Notes under the pieces: generated by a model
Databases searched by the model: none
Told to the model about the DNA's origin: nothing
Seen by the model: only the letters and a program-made list of their open reading frames with translations
Position numbers and translations under genes: made by a program
Assembly (NCBI GenBank): GCA_008477525.1
Contig: SPDT01000008.1
Coordinates: 682,001 to 746,000 of the forward strand
Direction of reading: 5' to 3'
Length of the DNA: 64,000 nucleotides
Source: Hypomyces perniciosus
Lineage: Eukaryota; Ascomycota; Sordariomycetes; Hypocreales; Hypocreaceae
Shown here: piece by piece, positions 34,197 to 45,915 of the stretch
Layout: every line of letters starts with the position of its first letter
Numbering within the stretch: position 1 is the first letter of the stretch

Positions 34197-35032
34197 ATGG
34201 CTTCGAGTGGGAAAACCTTCATAGTCGAGCACCTCGACCCAGAGCTTGGGCCCTGGTCAGAGCTCGAATATCTGGCCATCGCAACCGAAACTGGGGAGGC
34301 CAAAGGAACCTTTGTTCTGTCCAGTCTGCCGCCCACCTTCCAAGTCCCAGCGGCATTGTCTGCCATCGAAGCCTTCACGGCGGAGCATCGCGGAGTAGAG
34401 GAGCTGTATGCCTCCAACAAATCTAGGGTCTGCCTCTTGGACCCGTCAGCATCAAAGGATCTATCCCCAGAGGACGGTGAGACGTTCGATGCGTTTCTGT
34501 TTGGAGGCATTCTGGGTGAGTAGAACAGCTTGTTTATGGTTATGATGGGACCGGCGACTGATGATTCTGCCAGGTGATGACCCTCCTCGAGGTATTTCTG
34601 ACTGATGTCCCTTCACCCTAGACTATGACTGATGGACCCAGACCGTACTTCGGAGTTGAGAAAGAAGGGCTTTGAGGGCCGGAGATTAGGCCCCAAACAG
34701 ATGACTACAGATACCGCTGTGCGGGTGACTCGCATGGTGGCACAAGACAAGAGTATGCTCATGCAAAGTTGTTGAAATATGACCAGTTACTGACTCCAGC
34801 AGTACCGCTTGATCAAGTTCCGTACCTTGACTTCCCAGAGCTGAAGTTCAACGAACATGAGAGCACTCAGATGCCCTTCCGTTATGTCAAGGGACAAGAC
34901 GGAAAGCCAATCATGCCAGCGGTAAGCACGCAACGAAATGGCATGCTACCCAAACCAGGCTGACGAATTTTACAGGGCATGGTGGAGTTGATACAAAAGG
35001 ACGCTGACAAGGCGGTGGATGACCTGTTCTGA
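34197..35032 (+). CDS. sfm1: SFM1-type SPOUT protein arginine methyltransferase, 5 exons
   Basis: Exons 34197-34515, 34574-34591, 34642-34752, 34803-34921 and 34976-35032; 207 aa. Exon 2 is only 18 nt. The introns are 50-58 nt, all GT-AG. The protein starts TFIVEHLDPELGPWSELEYLAIA and contains the characteristic LFGGILGDDPPRDRTSELRKKGFEGRRLG knot segment, assembled only after splicing. It continues QMTTDTAVRVTRMV and MPFRYVKGQDGKPIMPAG. In yeast, Sfm1 (YOR021C) methylates an arginine of ribosomal protein Rps3 using SAM through a trefoil-knot fold. The LFGGILGD and QMTTDTAV regions form the SAM pocket. The ATG context is cacaATGG-like (acaATGG). Conservation across four introns makes the model secure. 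Confidence 0.92.
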
Positions 35033-38000
35033 TTTCGGGAATCCGCCCCCCTCTTGCATGGCATGTTGTGTTCACCTGGCTTGCGACAGTCACATATCGT
35101 ATCACCGATGGGGAACTATCAGCCGGGCAAAAAATAAACTTGTTAAAGTGTTCAAGCTTCCTGCTTCCATGCGTCTCGTCCCACCTTGAAGACAAATGCC
35201 TGCCCCCTTTTTATGACACAGATGGCAATAACTCTTCTAGACGGGGATGCTCCCACAAAGGTAAGGTGTGGAGATTTACAGAGAAAGTCATCAAACTATT
35301 GTCAAGTTTGCAATACATGTCGAACTTGACCATTCAACTTGAGTAAAGTTACTTCAGTAACATTACACCAGAAGCATCGCACGCAACACTCGCACAAGAA
35401 TGTTTGATCCTCCAAGGTTGCAAGGATGTCTCGGCAGTGAATCATCCCCAACTTGACGGTCACCACTAATGAAGCTACCCATTCACAGACAACTTGCAAT
35501 GGTCATCAGCCTCATATTGAGTAAGGTTCCGTGTCACACGTCCCATAATCCCGATGCGTCTACCCGCAGCATCGGGCTGCATACATCCATACGAAAAATT
35601 CTCCGATGCATGTTTGCTTCTCTCGGCACACCGGATAGACCGAACACGAAGTGAAAGCGGCCATCCGAAAAACGTACGAGACACGTCAGATCTTGAGCTC
35701 CTAGGTCGGAGTTTGTTTTTGTTCTTTGCCCAGTGTACAATGATTGTCAGCGGATAACGGCATTGAGTGACTTCAAGGATGGGTTGAACTCAAGTAGAGC
35801 GACAGGGTATGCCGAGAGGAGTGAGGATAGGAGTAGGGAGTGGACAGTCCTGGAGGATGAGGGGGTTGGGAAATGATGGATTGATTGGATGAGTGACCCA
35901 GACGGATCGATACCCAGTTCTTCTCAACTTTGTTTCTATTGTCGCCAGGGGCTAATCAATTAAAAGGCAAGAGGCTGATGTATGAGATTAACTGAAGCAT
36001 CACGAAATCTTTATCATTTACGATATATGTGGTTTATATTGTCCAGAACAAGGGATTGTTCTTTGGCTACATGGTCTTTGCCGAAGCGAAGTAGGAAATT
36101 GCCGACATAGCCCATTATACTTCAGAGAATGAGAGGTTGAGCATCACCACTTTAACGTCCTCATCCAGGAGCATATAGTCACTATTCTCAAAGTTTGGCC
36201 ACAGTCCTTGGCTCCTTGTGACAAGCTCAAATAGGTACACAACAAGCTTTGTGTGTCCTGGTTTCTGACGAAGTCATGCTTTATTTGGTAAAGGGAAGTA
36301 TGAGACCGGACTAGCACCCGAGTCCGATCTCGCAACAACCGTATGCCATTGTGCAGCCACCCATGGCCCTACTCACGAACTTCCCTATGAGGTTTGGGAT
36401 GGTTTTTTTCGCTGGCCCATCATCTAGGAGTGCCTCGAAGCGTGTTACAGTTGCCAGCTGGCTTCATGCTGTGGCGGGAGGCATGGGAACAAAGGCTTGT
36501 CCTGAAACTGTGGCTCATCCAGTCTTCGGAGTATGTTGCCTTAGAGTGACATTCTTCGTCTGACCTAGAAGGCCTTGGCGTGACTAAGACTATTGTACTT
36601 TCCTCTCGGATGCATGCATCTGAACAACATCAGCACAAATCTGATGATCAGTCTCAACGGTGTAGCCTGATGAACATGGAAGACTTGTGTCATCAATACT
36701 GGCGGGAAAGGTGTCTGCTGAACAGCAGTTTCAGGGAAGGATCGCCCATCCCGTGTGACGCCTGGTGTCAAACATGAGTCGGTAACTTGGCGGATATCGT
36801 GCGGGTGTCGGGGAAGAGTTTTGAAGCTGTCTGTTACGACGTGGCGCAAGCATTGATGACTTGGCTTGGTGACTACACCTATCTGGATTGGGCTTATCCA
36901 TGGGCTCTTTCAAGGGTCACGAGTGTGCTGAAGTCAATCGGAACGGCTTCAATCTGTGGTGTCCCTCTGCTACCTATCAGAAGAGTATAGACGTACGAAG
37001 GACCTTCGTATATCATTTGGTGGTGGCCTTGGGACGAATGAGGGCGTTTGGGTTTGTTCATTACTGGCCTATCGACCAGGTATGGCCCTCAAAGATCGTC
37101 CGGTCTCGAATCAATCCAAAAAAATCACAAACAGTTTGCGTAAGGGTCGCGTGCCCAACGGCTTTTTAGCGTTGAAGTGCCGATTGGAGATGAAGCCAGG
37201 GTTAACCTTGACAAGGGAGTCACCCAAGGCCACAGACACCAGCAGTAGTATGTATTGTAAATTCGCGGTTAGGATGTTTGGATTTGCTACCCAGTACGAA
37301 GTGCACGACACGTCGACAAACAGGGGTCCTCAAAACCTGTGCTCCCAAGCCTAGGACTCAGTTTGATGAGGATGGTGATGGTGAACTCCCTCCCCTGTCT
37401 ACCTTGATGAACATCGATTTCCATCTTGTGCGCAGAGATAGCAGCCCGAAAGGGTCTCAGATATCCATAAAGTTACGGCGCGATCCCGCACTGTAACGGG
37501 TCGTGACTTGTTGAGTCTGCTGTTTGCCACACTCTGGGGAGTCCCTGTCGTGTCGCTGTTGAAGCGTCTCAGCTTGGACTGAGGTTGGTTACCCGTACTT
37601 ACGGAGTAGGTAGGTACTAAGGTATTAATAGTCTTCATAGCGCGTGGGGTTTAAGCCTGTAACCCTAACCCCAGGGCCAGCCTCTCTCCACACTTTTCCC
37701 CTCACCTTTGTGAAACCTACCAGATTTGGTCAACAATTCGACTCCTTACCAACAAAGGCCATCGCATTCCAGCCATTGAGGGCGTATAAAGAACAACGCC
37801 TTACTCGCATGCCTGCACTCCATGTGGACGGCTGAAACATGCGGCCGCTGACGTGCCCGATGCTACACACCCAACTCCACACGACCTGACAACGTCTGGT
37901 ATCATCTTGAGGTGCGACACAGCCATGAAACATGGGGCCGCATGCCGGAGTCCGACCAGAAAACCTCTTTTTATTTCCGACCCTCGATGATTGCCATTGG

Positions 38001-40505
38001 CAGACCACGAGTGTGCCCCTGTCCTACATAGTAGTTCGACGGACCTGACACCATCTTCTTCCCAGGGAGTTCGCCGACTTGGGCTGAGGGGCAACTGAAG
38101 GACCCGAGGAACACAAACGTCACGCCCTTGCATGCAATCGTATCTGGCGGCGATTTACCACAGACTCTTCTCTTAGTTGGGCAGAGGATCGCCAGACGTC
38201 CACGTGTGCGCCTGCAGACAGACATCCTGGTGTTGTGCAAGGCGAAGCCAGGTACCCTCGGGACTTTAGTCCGACTAACGCAGCCACGATTCCTTCCGCA
38301 ACGACTTTCCCCTCTTGGTTTACGGGGGAGTGTGGCTCTCGAAAAGAAGATGCAATTCTGGTGCATTGCCGCATTTCCACCTGGTCCCAGCAGTTGTGAC
38401 ACAGCAGCCGTCGGGCCTCACTTAACGAGGTCATCCCATTCTCTCCCTGATGACCGGCTATACCGCTTGAAGCTGTATCCTAATGCCGCGTTAAAGCAAA
38501 AAAAAAAGAAGAAGGAAAGAAGAAGGAAATGGGCCCAGCCGCGTGCCGACAGCGTTGTTTTAACACACAAACCGTCATCTCTCCCTCAAAGTCAAGAACT
38601 CCTACCGTTTTCCACCCATGCTGTCGGATTCAATCTCGATGCAAGTCTGGTCCGTTCTTCGTGATCGACATTACGATCCCCAGAGCTAAAGAGCTTATTA
38701 ATAGAACAAGCCTGGGAATCCATCTGACCATAGCCTACTTTCTCGGCATTTACCGGTTCCACGCTTAGCTATCTCAGCAGAGAATGTGCGGGCCATTCGT
38801 CGATCGGACAACTCTAGACATGCACGGTCTCAAGTCACACCCAGTACAACCCCTGGACCATGCCACACCATACACCACTAAACAAAGAATAACAAACCTC
38901 ATCGCTGTAGACGTTTCACGCTTTGGTGGAGGAATCCAGGACCCGCGGGCTGCTGCACCTCGGGACCTACTCGTAACTAACACCGAGCTGAGGCGTGATA
39001 TCTGCAGGCGACCAAGCTAACAACCCGTTCCGTTCACTCACTTGATCACCCTCCGGCGCGAGTGGCCGAATGCTCTTGGGTGGGATTTGGGTGTCTTCCA
39101 CCTACTCCGTACAGTTCCCTTATGCAGGCCGTGGTTTGGATGGTTCCTCAATACTGTGATTAGCTACATGCCGCTTGGCACCCGCAAGGATATGCCTCGT
39201 CCTCAGGACCGCCGACAGATTCTCAACTTGTACTTCGTACTCCGTATGAGCCATGAAGTGGTACCCGAGGACTCCATGGTCTAAAGGGCCAGTCAAAACC
39301 CGTCTTTTTGGCAAGGCACCGAGAACCCACTTCTCAACCCTGCCACCAACTTTTTTAAGTGCGACCTATTCTGAGCCTTGTATCGCCGCAACTGTTCAGT
39401 AGGGTCAGATTCCAGCCTTAACTGGTACAGTAGCCATGCTTGCTTCCGATGAAACCGTCGTCTCTTGACCGACACCGTTCCTCGATAGACCTCCACACGC
39501 TTGTTCACCTTCCAAGTTGCGCATAACACAGCGTTGAACAATCCAATAACAATGCCCACACTATCACTCCAGCTCAATAAGTTGTTCTCTGCCCAACCAT
39601 TTTTATTCCCTTTTATGTCTCAAGAAGAACGTCCATAAATAATCCCCATCAGTTGTCTGCTCATATTAACTGGATCGTCGTATGTCCCTCTTTTCATCTC
39701 CATGTTTTGTAAAGCTCACCCTACCCCTTCATCAATGCTGTGTCTAGCTTAAGACACTGACGCACACTCCGTCTCATCATACGTTAGACCCCTCACGGTT
39801 CAATGTTGTCAACACAACACTGAATAGAGTCTCCAGGCTCGCTTGAACTACTCAAATAGAAGAAAGCTTATCAGAGAGACAGCTCAGTTCCATGAGACGC
39901 GTTCTCTTTGGGTTCAGCGACTCAGGGACTAAATTGCGGAGAGCATTACGACCGAGGTCTCCTGATTCCACAACCACTTGCGTTTCTTGGCCCAGGAGGA
40001 TGAATTCTGTTATTCGACCTCTGCAGACTTGAATATTTTGGGAAGCTTCGTCGTTTTCATCGTTTCGGTCTTCTCGGGTAGAGGACTGGTTGTCGGATAG
40101 ACTTTTTTTCTGCCGATCGCATTAACAGTTGGATAGTTCTATCATATCCTCTATCCCTTACATTAGCGACTTTTCGCCAGACACGTTCATCGACTATCGC
40201 GGGACTCGGGAGGATCGATGAATACTGAGAAGCGCTATAACGATACCAAACACATGCTCTCATATTCGGCTGGAACCAGGTAGAGCTGACGTGGACGGAA
40301 TCGGAACGAGAGCGAATTCTATTACGCAACTTCTGGAAAGAATTTATATCAAGTTCGAGCAAATAACGACACGAACTAGAACCGCCTAAACCGTCACAAG
40401 TTACAGGTCATCCTCTCGTCTGACCGTTGTCAACGAGAGAGCTGAGCCCTCGTTCTCTGATATACCGATATCTGAGATTGGGAATCGCTTCCAGGATTTG
40501 GTATC
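35033..40505. other. 5.5-kb gene-poor region
   Basis: No ORF has a recognisable domain or convincing splice structure. Many overlapping short ORFs on both strands look like chance (for example 38128-38664 and 37971-38402). Exact TACGGAGTA/TACTCCGTA copies occur at 37600, 39103 and 39238. Candidates are lineage-specific non-coding DNA, a decayed element or long regulatory sequence. Confidence 0.45.
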
Positions 40506-41563
40506 ATGGACGTAATATCGCTCCTCAACACAGCTGCGCGGTCAAGCTTCTGCAAGCAAAGCATCGAAAACACGATATCAATACCAGATGAGGCGAAACA
40601 CACATCACAATTGACATCTTCACCAACACCTTCCCCTGGAAGGACCTTTCAGAGCGTCCATGAAATGAAGAGCAGTAGAAGTCGCACACCATGGAATGCT
40701 GGCGGATATACACTACCACAGTGTATGGAATCGAGGTTTCAGTCGCGCTTGTCGTTCTCTGCGCCAGCCCACGAACAAGAACCCAGCTCTTCACACAGAA
40801 CTCTATCAAAAATGAGCAGCCAGTCGAGACATGACTCAACAGACTCACCTATTGATCATGAATCACCGGGGCATTCAGCACCTTTGACAGGTTTAGCTCG
40901 GTAAGTGGTCGAATGTCGCCTAACCATTGGCTATTTCTGATACTCTTGCAGTGTAGTAGCCTCAGCTGATAGAAGGTAAGTCCTGTGGTAAGGGAAGGAT
41001 TGAGATCTGCATGCTCTTTTGAGGTTATTGATCGATAGGGTTGGTGGCTGATCAATGAATGTTTATAGCCATAGAGATCCCCGAATGGAATCCGCCCGGT
41101 GAGTTAAGCACTCAAAACTCGGAGCCCTGGTTGCTGTATTTTAGGGCGAATATTCTGATAAATAACTAGGACGATATACCAGAATGAACGCGGCAGCTAC
41201 TCACGAGAGCCATCACTCCCTCCAAGACATAGGTTTTCAGATAGTGGTAGTAGTTTCTCGTCGTACGAATCATCGCAATCGGGATACCACTCAAGGTTAT
41301 CATCTGTGACGAGTGTCAGTGGTGTTTCTTCCTTTAGCCTATCAATAACAGAGTTGCCACCTCTAGGACCAAGACTTGCCGATGAGTCTTCTCAGATGCT
41401 TGGAGGGGAGGAAGCTGAGTCTCCGACATCTCTTCCGGAGGAGAGGACGACAACAACACCGGACGAATCCGATGAGACCGAACGCCCACGAAGCCCCTCT
41501 GATGCTGTTCTGAACTTGAAGGGTTTGACGAAGTCACTTCTAGTCGCAAGGAGTCCACTGTAA
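40506..41563 (+). CDS. Hypothetical Ser-rich protein with two tiny internal exons
   Basis: Exons 40506-40900, 40952-40975 (24 nt), 41069-41098 (30 nt) and 41170-41563 give 280 aa. Every junction is GT-AG and in phase: TGLAR/VVASADR/SHRDPRMESA/RTIYQNERG. The product is disordered and Ser/Pro-rich, with FSDSGSSFSSYESSQSGYHS and DESDETERPRSPSDAVLNLKG. It has no domain I know. The stop at 41561 overlaps a GTAAGT donor at 41560. A short 39-nt intron to 41598 would replace the end with about 40 more residues (VALLRAVNKQQNLFRRRQDT). Expression data must decide between the two ends. The joined frames argue for a real gene; function unknown. Confidence 0.6.
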
Positions 41564-42270
41564 GTTTCTTCTCTATTCATTTCGTGCTTCATCCAGAGTG
41601 TTGCGCTTCTACGGGCTGTGAATAAGCAACAGAACCTCTTCCGGAGGAGGCAGGATACTGTAGTTGTTGAGAATCCAAGCCGCAACTCCCTTCAACTCCT
41701 CTTTTGTTGCTAGTGGTGACGAACTGGATTGATGTTGAGATGTTGGGGTTCAATACTATCAGCAAGTGCTGAAATAGGCGAACGAGCACTGCTTTTGTCA
41801 ACAGATTCTCATTCAAAATCGCTCCGCCAGTGAATCACCGATAGTATTTGAGGAGTTTACTGTTGCTGGTGAACATTCTGCCACGAAATAATCGCGGTGA
41901 GCGATCGCTTTGAACGCACCGCCCTCGTGACCAGAAGCCATATAGTGCTGCATCACTGCGAAAAGATTTTCCCCTCGACAGCTGCTCGTTTGCTTATTTA
42001 TATCCCCCTCGGTCCGAGATTTTGGTTTTTTTGCTGGTACATCAATAGAAGACCTTGTATTGTCCCACGGTCCCTTCTTTTATTGTTCCCAGATTCACCA
42101 CATACTAAACCTTCTCTTATAGCCACACTTCTCTTCGGCCAAATCGTCCCTTTACAACGCCCAGATTTCACAAAAGGGCGATCTCTGCTCCCGACTGTAC
42201 CTCTCGCTCAGCTTTCGCTTCGTCAGGTGCCCTGAAATCTTGGTACCCCGTTCTTCCACCCCTCGAAGCT
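41564..42270. other. Intergenic / promoter of the 619-aa gene
   Basis: Possible 3' exon of the preceding gene up to about 41714, then a pyrimidine-rich leader (42000-42270). No other gene. Confidence 0.5.
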
Positions 42271-44130
42271 ATGGATGCCACGCGAGGAGGGCAAACCCCA
42301 GATGAGGCAGAAGAGTCAGGCTCAACCATGATCACTCCCCATGCACAGAATATTCGTCAAGGGCGGCGAGAATCTGCACCCCAACAAGCGACCGGGCTTG
42401 AAACTGACATCAACCCTTCTTCCACCCCTGAATCTGGCCCCGGGTGTCTCGACCTGTCACCTGCTGTTGGCTACGATTCAACTCCCACGTTAGCCCAGGG
42501 CATCTTTCCAGATCCCCCTTCCACAACACTTCATAACTCAGCCCTCGTGTCCCCAGAGCCTGTTGGCAAGGAACCATGCTGTATGTTCGTCAGCAATTGC
42601 AATACCGGATCTCAACTCCGGAAGGCAATCTCCCATCTCTTCGGCCGCAACAAAGCTTGCACACTCCGCATTCCCAAGGAAATTTGGGTCTACTATTGCC
42701 GTAAGCACTACCAGAGGATCCGTTACAGAAACGCGAAGACATATCCTCTTAATCAGATGGATCTTGTCAAGATGCAAATCAAGAGGATTCAAAGCTGGAG
42801 CGACGCGAATAAACGCAAGGGGGATGGCCCATTCATCGAGCTTTGGACCCTGTCTCTCCGCAAGAGAGAACAGAATCGTCTTGAGAAGGGAGACGGTGAG
42901 GATGACTGTCAAACCCCTCAGGGTAGTTCACCCGCACCCGATTGGCTAATTGAGCGACTCGGTACCGGCTATACGACTCAACAGATGCTGGAGGTTGCCA
43001 ATCGCCTACACGAAGAAATCAATCATGGCAATCTAGCACACGTCCCGGAGATTGAGTTCCTTCCAGACATCACGGACCCTGAGGAGAATGCTTCATCAAA
43101 GCCTGCCAAACTTCGCAAACATAACCGAACAACCAGCGAGAACAGAGCTCCGAAGCGCAAGGCTTCTGAAGCTACGAATGCCTTTGAAAGTACGGGTCCC
43201 TCAGGACGTGATGAGAATGACGAGCATTCTAGCCCATTGGAGAAGCGACAGCGTCTTGACAGTGGTCATGGTCATCACCACCGACCTTCTTCTCATCCCT
43301 TAGCACCCACAGCAAATATGTCCCATTATGTGGATGGCCATCATGCGTCGCTGGCTACTGGTGCTCATACCTCTCCTACTCTTGCGCTACCCGTGGTGCC
43401 TAGAATGCAACCCCTAGCGTACGCCTATGGACATCCACCAAGTGGGCACAGTCGTGCTGGATCTCTCAGCGGTGCATTCGACCAAGGCCAACAAGCTTCT
43501 ACATACTATCAGTTCGGAGTTGATGCTGCCCAACCACCCTCTCTTCGATGGAACAGGGAATACGATGGACGTCCTAGGCTGCCGTCCATCAGTGCCCATC
43601 TGCCTCAGGACTACGAGTTCCATGCCTCTCCTTCAACTCACCCATCCTATACATCGCATGTCAGCTCTCCCGGATATGGCTATCATCGCCCCGGCCACCA
43701 CCGCGCCGTCAGCGCCTACACTCCCGCGAGACAATCTGGCATGGTCTATACCCGCCCCGCTAGTTCCGGGAACGGTGCGCAGCCAGGACTGCCTCACTTT
43801 GACAACAGAGCAGTTGGCCCCTCGGCCTACGAAGCCGAAACTCAAGGCTTCTCTCGCGATCCGTGGGCGGGACAGGACTACGGCTACGCTCCAGCTTGGA
43901 ACCATTCCTTCGCCGCTGGATATGCTCCCCAGCAGCAACCCTATCAGTATGCTCCGATGTACGATCCGGCTCTTCGTACACGAATGGATAACCAACGAGT
44001 TCCGCCACCATTTGCTGACAGACCATCCATTGCGTCGGAGACAGTCGAGCGTGAATCTCATATTTCTGGTGTGTGGCATCGCATTGGCCAGAGCACTGAC
44101 AACTCGCCCGGAGAGGACCAAGAGAACTAG
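42271..44130 (+). CDS. Conserved-hypothetical protein with N-terminal Cys/His-rich domain and disordered tail
   Basis: Single exon, 619 aa, ATG at 42271 (gctATGG). Residues about 100-210 form a conserved-looking basic domain: CCMFVSNCNTGS, RKAISHLFGRNKACTLRIP, EIWVYYCRKHYQRIRYRN. It continues with a helical part (LVKMQIKRIQSW, ELWTLSLRKREQNRL). The spaced Cys and His residues suggest zinc binding and possibly nucleic-acid binding, but I cannot name the fold with certainty. The remainder is Pro/Ser/Tyr/His-rich and low complexity, with a KRKASE-type basic signal that may direct nuclear import. The last 29 codons, the TAG stop and the start of the 3'UTR are duplicated downstream (see the 44044 repeat). 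A nuclear regulatory role is a guess. Confidence 0.8.
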   Translation: MDATRGGQTPDEAEESGSTMITPHAQNIRQGRRESAPQQATGLETDINPSSTPESGPGCLDLSPAVGYDSTPTLAQGIFPDPPSTTLHNSALVSPEPVGKEPCCMFVSNCNTGSQLRKAISHLFGRNKACTLRIPKEIWVYYCRKHYQRIRYRNAKTYPLNQMDLVKMQIKRIQSWSDANKRKGDGPFIELWTLSLRKREQNRLEKGDGEDDCQTPQGSSPAPDWLIERLGTGYTTQQMLEVANRLHEEINHGNLAHVPEIEFLPDITDPEENASSKPAKLRKHNRTTSENRAPKRKASEATNAFESTGPSGRDENDEHSSPLEKRQRLDSGHGHHHRPSSHPLAPTANMSHYVDGHHASLATGAHTSPTLALPVVPRMQPLAYAYGHPPSGHSRAGSLSGAFDQGQQASTYYQFGVDAAQPPSLRWNREYDGRPRLPSISAHLPQDYEFHASPSTHPSYTSHVSSPGYGYHRPGHHRAVSAYTPARQSGMVYTRPASSGNGAQPGLPHFDNRAVGPSAYEAETQGFSRDPWAGQDYGYAPAWNHSFAAGYAPQQQPYQYAPMYDPALRTRMDNQRVPPPFADRPSIASETVERESHISGVWHRIGQSTDNSPGEDQEN

Positions 44131-44338
44131 GTGTTCCCTGCCGAATGGGATCTATCCTGTTTCTCTGTCACTGAAGCTGACGGACAATCCGTCGCACCAG
44201 AGCGAGTCGAACATGAATCTCATAGTTCTGGCGTATGGCATCGCATTGGCCAGAGCACTGACAACTCGCCCGGAGAGGATCAAGAGAACTAGGTGTTCCC
44301 TGCCGAATGGGATTTATCCAGTTTCTCTGTCATTCAAG
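44044..44338 (+). repeat. Tandem duplication spanning the stop codon (2 copies, 162-bp offset)
   Basis: 44044-44176 and 44206-44338 differ at about 10 of 133 positions. Each copy holds the last codons (GVWHRIGQSTDNSPGEDQEN), TAG and 3'UTR start. The offset is 54 codons, so copy 2 lies in the same frame as copy 1. Confidence 0.92.
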
Positions 44339-45125
44339 AAGAAGAAACTATGTGAACAACTTGTTCTCCATTACCTATGAGATTTTGCTTTACTCAGGAC
44401 CAATGCTCCTTGTGTTAACCCTTGAGATTTCTTTTTCTCCTTTTTTTTCCTTTGTTGGTTTGGCTTGGGCTTTCGGTTTTTTTCTTTTTTTCTTATTTTT
44501 GGCATTTCCCCTGATCAAGACTGATGCGTCAAATGAGCAACGACAAGAAAATGACAAGAAAAAGAATCAGCATACCTGGAATCACAGGAGGGAACGGGAT
44601 TTTTTTTGAGCTGTTTTCATTTTGACACCCTCATGGAAGGCAAGATATTGCCTCTGAATTGGCAGATATGGGTACAGGCAACACAGCCGCTTTCTGAACG
44701 AACAAGAAGAAGAAAAGGTGTTCACTACGCTAAATGGACTGGACCTTTGGGAGCCATCGTTTTTGTCTGGACAGAAAGGGACTACGGTGTCGGTACAGGA
44801 GACTGAACTACGGGATTGAGGATAGGATAGGATCAAGGCGTCGGATTTGTTATTAGGTTCTTTGCTGTGGTTTTTCGATTTCGATTTGGCGTGTAGGTTT
44901 ACAGGGACGCCGATGGTTTATCTCGGCGAGTAAGGAAACAGTTGCTTTGACAGGATCTGGGAAACAAGTGACGACGGGGGTTGTTCCTTGTATAGTAGAT
45001 TTCCATTGACTCTGTTGAGAACGTCCTCTTGCCAGCTACGTGATACAATTCCGCCTGTATGCATGTCATCTATACAACCTTGTCTATGCAACAGTCAGAC
45101 TAATCACCTTACTCATAACCATTCT
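44131..45125. other. Convergent intergenic spacer, with duplicated gene end
   Basis: Holds copy 2 of the tandem duplication, then T-rich sequence (44430-44510) and 3' flank of the acetyltransferase. No further gene. Confidence 0.55.
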
Positions 45126-45915
45126 TCACTCCCTAAACATAACCGCTCCTCCACTCCACTCCTTCATCTCACCCACATTCACCCTCCCCACCTCTACAAA
45201 CCCCAGTCTTTCATAAAACATCCCAATCCCTCCGACGGCAATCAACCACGCTGCTTTTCCTCTCCTATCTACCTCCTTCAACCCTTCCCTCACAAGCAAC
45301 GATCCTAGGCCTTTGCCCTGGGCGGAAGGATGCACCGCCAGTGTGCTAAGATACCAGGCGCTGCGGCGGCGGTCGGTGTTGAGGATGGTATCTTTGGTAG
45401 CCGCGGATGCGCGGGAGAACATTTCCGACGCGTGGGTGTCGATTTTGGGGGGAAAGAGAAGGGTTTTGATGGACATGTATGTTCGCATGAGAGGGGCGAG
45501 CCATGAAACTGATTCCTTGTTATTAGTTTCCCCGAACATCTTGAGAAGGAACTCCGAGGGAGAAGATAAGAAAGGGCTGAATTGGAGAGGAGGGTGTGAA
45601 GAGAAGGTACCTACACGGCGAAAACCACCTCTCCCAGAAACTAATCTCATCCATTGGCTTTTTCCACCAGGTAAATCCCACAGCGTTCCCCTCCTCGTCA
45701 TCAAGCATGGTGAGGATCCAGTCAATCGACCAATACCGCGTTTGAAACAGTCGGTACAAGTACGTATAGTGATCCCTGGGGTACTTGTATCGCAGGGGGA
45801 ACAACATCTCGACGAGTTGGTCTGCCTCGAAGCAGGTAATGTATAAGCTTGTCACGGTGGGTATGTCGGAGGGACGTCCGGGTCGGAGGCGGAAGGGGCC
45901 AGTTGTTGTGGCCAT
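45126..45915 (-). CDS. GNAT-family N-acetyltransferase
   Basis: Exon 1 is complement(45615-45915), exon 2 complement(45126-45508); 227 aa. I placed the 106-nt intron at GTAGGT...ATCAG because it keeps phase and joins WFSPF to SWLAPLMRTY. A nearby GTACCT donor does not keep phase. The GNAT core is clear: LRPGRPSDIPTVTSLY at the start, then YLSTLAVHPSAQGKGLGSLL (beta4 plus the acetyl-CoA loop Q-G-K-G-L-G), then AAWLIAVGGIGMFYERLGF as the last strand/helix. It transfers acetyl from acetyl-CoA to an amine; substrate unknown. The splice junction is less certain than the family. Cytosolic; no signal peptide. Confidence 0.83.

Noticed and set aside
38128..38664. 178-aa ORF on the plus strand in the gene-poor region
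   Set aside because: Contains an A-run encoded Lys stretch, no domain, no splice signals, and an overlapping antisense ORF of similar quality; looks like chance.
43427..44380. 317-aa ORF overlapping the 619-aa gene in another frame
   Set aside because: Shadow frame over low-complexity coding sequence; its repeated C-terminus is only the nucleotide duplication read out of frame.
45611..45616. GTACCT donor for the acetyltransferase intron
   Set aside because: Leaves two bases and does not match the downstream frame at either nearby acceptor; GTAGGT four bases earlier does.
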